Positions 6,809 to 8,734 of a DNA stretch of 8,734 bases are shown piece after piece. The position numbers and the translations under genes were made by a program. Positions within the stretch are counted from its first letter, which is position 1, and every line of letters starts with the position of its first letter. The notes under the pieces are model-generated. The model was not told where the DNA came from, did not search any database, and saw only the letters and a program-made list of their open reading frames with translations. Source of the stretch: Candidatus Babelota bacterium (GTDB taxonomy: Bacteria; JAGOBX01); assembly GCA_017999075.1 (NCBI GenBank), contig JAGOBX010000127.1:1-8734 (forward strand), in the 5' to 3' direction.

Positions 6809-8172
6809 ATGTATTCATCCATATATTTTGCAGCATTTAAACCTGCTCCCATAGCAAGAATTACAGTTGCTGCTCCTGTTACAATATCTCCGCCAGCGAA
6901 TACTCCTGGTTTTGATGTTTTTCCTGTTGTTTCATCAGCTATTATATAACCCCATTTATTCGTTTTTATGTCAGGCTGGTTTTCAACAGCTATAGGATTA
7001 GAAGATTGCCCTATTGCTATTATCGCAGTGTCAATATTCATAAAAAAATTAGAATTTGGAATTTCTACTGGTTTTCTTCTTCCTGAAGAATCAGGTTCAC
7101 CCAATTCCATCCTTATACATTCAACTCCCTTCACTCTATCTTCAGAATCACCTGTTAATTTAAGTGGATTAGTCAAATAATTAAATATAATTCCTTCTTC
7201 TTCTGCATGTTTTACTTCTTCAGCTCTCGCAGGCATTTCATTTTTTGAACGGCGGTAAACACAATATACATTTTCAGCTCCAAGTCGTTTAGCGCATCTG
7301 CATGCATCCATAGCGACATTCCCGCCCCCAAAAACTACCACGTTTTTTCCTACACCTATAGGAGTATCATATTCAGGAAACTTATAACTTTTCATTAAAT
7401 TAACCCTGGTTAAAAATTCATTAGCTGAATATACTCCTATTAAATTTTCTCCCGGTATATTTAAAAATTTAGGTAGTCCTGCGCCATTAGCCATAAATAC
7501 CGCTTTAAATCCTGAATCAAATAATTCGTCTATCGTATAAATTTTTCCAATAACATAATTGCATTTTATTTTAACACCTAATTTAGAAATATAATCACAT
7601 TCTTTTTCTACAATTTTTTTAGGAAGCCGGAATTCAGGAATACCGTAAGTCAACACTCCGCCAGGTTTGTTCAAAGCTTCAAAAACAGTTACAGAATAAC
7701 CCATCTGTGCAAGATTGCTTGCAGCAGTCAATCCTCCAGGACCAGAACCTATTACCGCAACATTAATATCATTTTTTGTTATATCAGGTATAAAAACTGT
7801 TTTTTCATTATCAGCCGCAAACCTTTCAAGCCTGCCTATAGAAACAGCTTCTCCCTTTTTCCCTAATACACATTCTCCTTCACATTGACTTTCCTGAGGG
7901 CAGACTCTACCGCATACTGCAGGCAGAGAATTCGTTTCTTTTATTTTTTTTGCGGCGGCATCATATTTTTTTTCACAAATTAGTTTTATGAATTCAGGTA
8001 TCTGGACTTTTACCGGACATCCTTCAACACATTTAGGTTTCTTGCATTGAAGACATCTCGCAGCTTCTGCCAAAGCTTGTTCTTCAGTAAATCCAAGCTC
8101 TACTTCTCCAAAATTTTTTACTCTAATTTCCGGTTTCTGAACCGGCATCTCAATTTTACTTTTCTTAATCAT
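6793..8172 (-). CDS. gltA: GltA/NfnB-like NADPH-dependent Fe-S flavoprotein (glutamate synthase small subunit type)
   Basis: This 459-residue protein belongs to the glutamate synthase small-subunit family. It takes electrons from NADPH through FAD to [4Fe-4S] clusters. The N-terminal cluster domain has CLQCKKPKCVEGC (Cys40, 43, 48, 52) and CGRVCPQESQCEGEC (Cys87, 91, 97, 101). The FAD dinucleotide fold starts with VAVIGSGPGG at 138-147. The NAD(P)H fold is VVVFGGGNVAMDA at 278-290, followed by VYRRS at 305-309, whose Arg pair fits NADPH. The FAD-closing motif is FAGGD at 425-429, followed by ATVILAMGAGLNAA. Its length fits the homotetrameric GltA form (about 450 residues). The alternative is NfnB/SudA, the bifurcating transhydrogenase subunit, but no NfnA partner is adjacent. 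The neighbour 31 bases upstream is a nucleotidyltransferase in the same direction, suggesting one transcript. The ribosome site is weak (GGCAGAG before the ATG). A GltD-like part also occurs in YgfK, the usual companion of YgfM/XdhD, but this protein is too short to be YgfK. Confidence 0.88.
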   Translation of the reverse strand: MIKKSKIEMPVQKPEIRVKNFGEVELGFTEEQALAEAARCLQCKKPKCVEGCPVKVQIPEFIKLICEKKYDAAAKKIKETNSLPAVCGRVCPQESQCEGECVLGKKGEAVSIGRLERFAADNEKTVFIPDITKNDINVAVIGSGPGGLTAASNLAQMGYSVTVFEALNKPGGVLTYGIPEFRLPKKIVEKECDYISKLGVKIKCNYVIGKIYTIDELFDSGFKAVFMANGAGLPKFLNIPGENLIGVYSANEFLTRVNLMKSYKFPEYDTPIGVGKNVVVFGGGNVAMDACRCAKRLGAENVYCVYRRSKNEMPARAEEVKHAEEEGIIFNYLTNPLKLTGDSEDRVKGVECIRMELGEPDSSGRRKPVEIPNSNFFMNIDTAIIAIGQSSNPIAVENQPDIKTNKWGYIIADETTGKTSKPGVFAGGDIVTGAATVILAMGAGLNAAKYMDEYIKTIK

Positions 8173-8203
8173 AAATTCATCTCTGCCTTTTTGATGAAAT
8201 TTT

Positions 8204-8734
8204 TTATAAAACTTTTTTATTTTGAAAAATTATTGAATTAATTATTTCTTTTTTTATTTCACTGTCAATGAATATTGATTTCTGATTTTTAAAAATTTCA
8301 AGATTTTCATTACCAAATTTTGATATATTAAATTTTCCCAATAAATTATTGTCCGAAAAAATTCTACAGACCAAGTTCCAATAACTTTCAGGAGAACCTA
8401 TATCTGACCATAAATTATCACCCAAAAAAAAACCTTTAATTTTTTTATTATTATCTGATTTAATTATTTCTTTATATAAATCTATAATATTAAAATAAAT
8501 TTTTTCAGGCAATTGTTCGTATATTTCTTTTGAAATAACTGATATTCCGCTGAAAGTATATCCGATTTTAGACTGAGAATTAAATTCAATGATATTGCTT
8601 TCCTCATCTATTAAAACTCCATCCGTTTCTTTATTTTTTACTAAAGCAAGAGTAGCCCAATTTTTTCGGCTACTATGATATTCTATTAAAATATTTAAAT
8701 CAATATCAGATATAATATCTGCATTATATACAAC
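8204..8734 (-). CDS. Sugar-phosphate nucleotidyltransferase, C-terminal part (5' end outside window)
   Basis: Reading leftwards from base 8734, the frame is open for 176 residues to a TAA at 8206-8204. The TTG near 8512 is an internal Leu and not a start. The fragment begins VVYNADIISDIDL, the conserved N(G/A)D metal-binding motif of NDP-sugar pyrophosphorylases. It continues with WATLALVKNKE, a GVLIDEESNIIEF strand pair, TFSGISVISKEIYEQLPE, FNIIDLYKEII, and LWSDIGSPESYWNL near the end of the catalytic domain. These are the usual landmarks of mannose-1-phosphate guanylyltransferase and MurNAc-1-phosphate uridylyltransferase (MurU)-like enzymes. The last 25 residues (SIFIDSEIKKEIINSIIF) look like one rung of a hexapeptide beta-helix. 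The substrate-deciding N-terminal GxGxR loop is outside the window, so the nucleotide and sugar cannot be named. It is transcribed with the GltA-like gene, 31 bases downstream. An activated-sugar supply role for envelope or cell-wall recycling is inferred. Confidence 0.82.
   Translation of the reverse strand, partial: VVYNADIISDIDLNILIEYHSSRKNWATLALVKNKETDGVLIDEESNIIEFNSQSKIGYTFSGISVISKEIYEQLPEKIYFNIIDLYKEIIKSDNNKKIKGFFLGDNLWSDIGSPESYWNLVCRIFSDNNLLGKFNISKFGNENLEIFKNQKSIFIDSEIKKEIINSIIFQNKKVL

Noticed and set aside
6968-8241. + strand open frames at 6968-7180 and 8047-8241 opposite the GltA-like gene
   Set aside because: They are antisense to clear Fe-S flavoprotein motifs and lack supporting signals.
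8204-8512. A 102-residue protein starting at a TTG near 8512
   Set aside because: The frame continues without a stop to base 8734 and includes the NAD metal-binding motif, so the TTG is internal.

Overview
The window comes from an AT-rich bacterium (roughly 30% GC by eye) that uses the standard code. The gene content points to a Gram-negative anaerobe: a radical SAM protein, a purine-hydroxylase-type molybdoenzyme, a GltA/NfnB-type Fe-S flavoprotein, and a secreted beta-helix protein with a C-terminal module like the T9SS/FlgD-like sorting domains. That combination would fit Elusimicrobiota or a similar lineage. No marker gene is present, so the assignment is tentative.

Layout. The left edge (to 236, + strand) holds the C-terminal 78 residues of a PflX-type radical SAM protein. 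An AT-rich leader follows (237-424), with a possible promoter and an inverted repeat. Next come two genes that look like one transcription unit. The first (425-1228) is an FAD-binding subunit of the YgfM type. The second (1267-4137) is a 956-residue molybdopterin hydroxylase of the XdhD/YgfN type, with a fused two-cluster [2Fe-2S] domain. A perfect 13-bp hairpin (4154-4188) separates this pair from a large exported protein (4206-6770), built from a parallel beta-helix, Ig-like/FN3-like domains and a C-terminal sorting-like module. That gene converges on a minus-strand unit at an 18-bp inverted repeat (6769-6808 region) that probably terminates both directions. The minus-strand unit is a sugar-phosphate nucleotidyltransferase (8204 to beyond the right edge) followed by a GltA-like NADPH oxidoreductase (6793-8172).

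How the parts work together. The FAD and Mo/Fe-S subunits should form one hydroxylase or reductase, with electrons passing between the Mo cofactor, two [2Fe-2S] clusters and FAD. In E. coli the matching proteins are YgfM and XdhD (YgfN), which lie near YgfK, a large protein with a GltD-like part. These three have been linked to purine catabolism or selenate reduction and to the selenium-dependent molybdenum hydroxylase gene set. No YgfK and no selenium or molybdenum maturation gene is visible here. The GltA-like protein is the only visible candidate electron partner, but it sits in a separate convergent operon and is more simply explained as a glutamate synthase small subunit. The secreted protein and the nucleotidyltransferase are probably unrelated surface or envelope functions.

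I see no tRNA, rRNA, CRISPR array, insertion sequence or phage gene. The most notable content is the complete, cysteine-intact XdhD-type enzyme without its usual neighbours.
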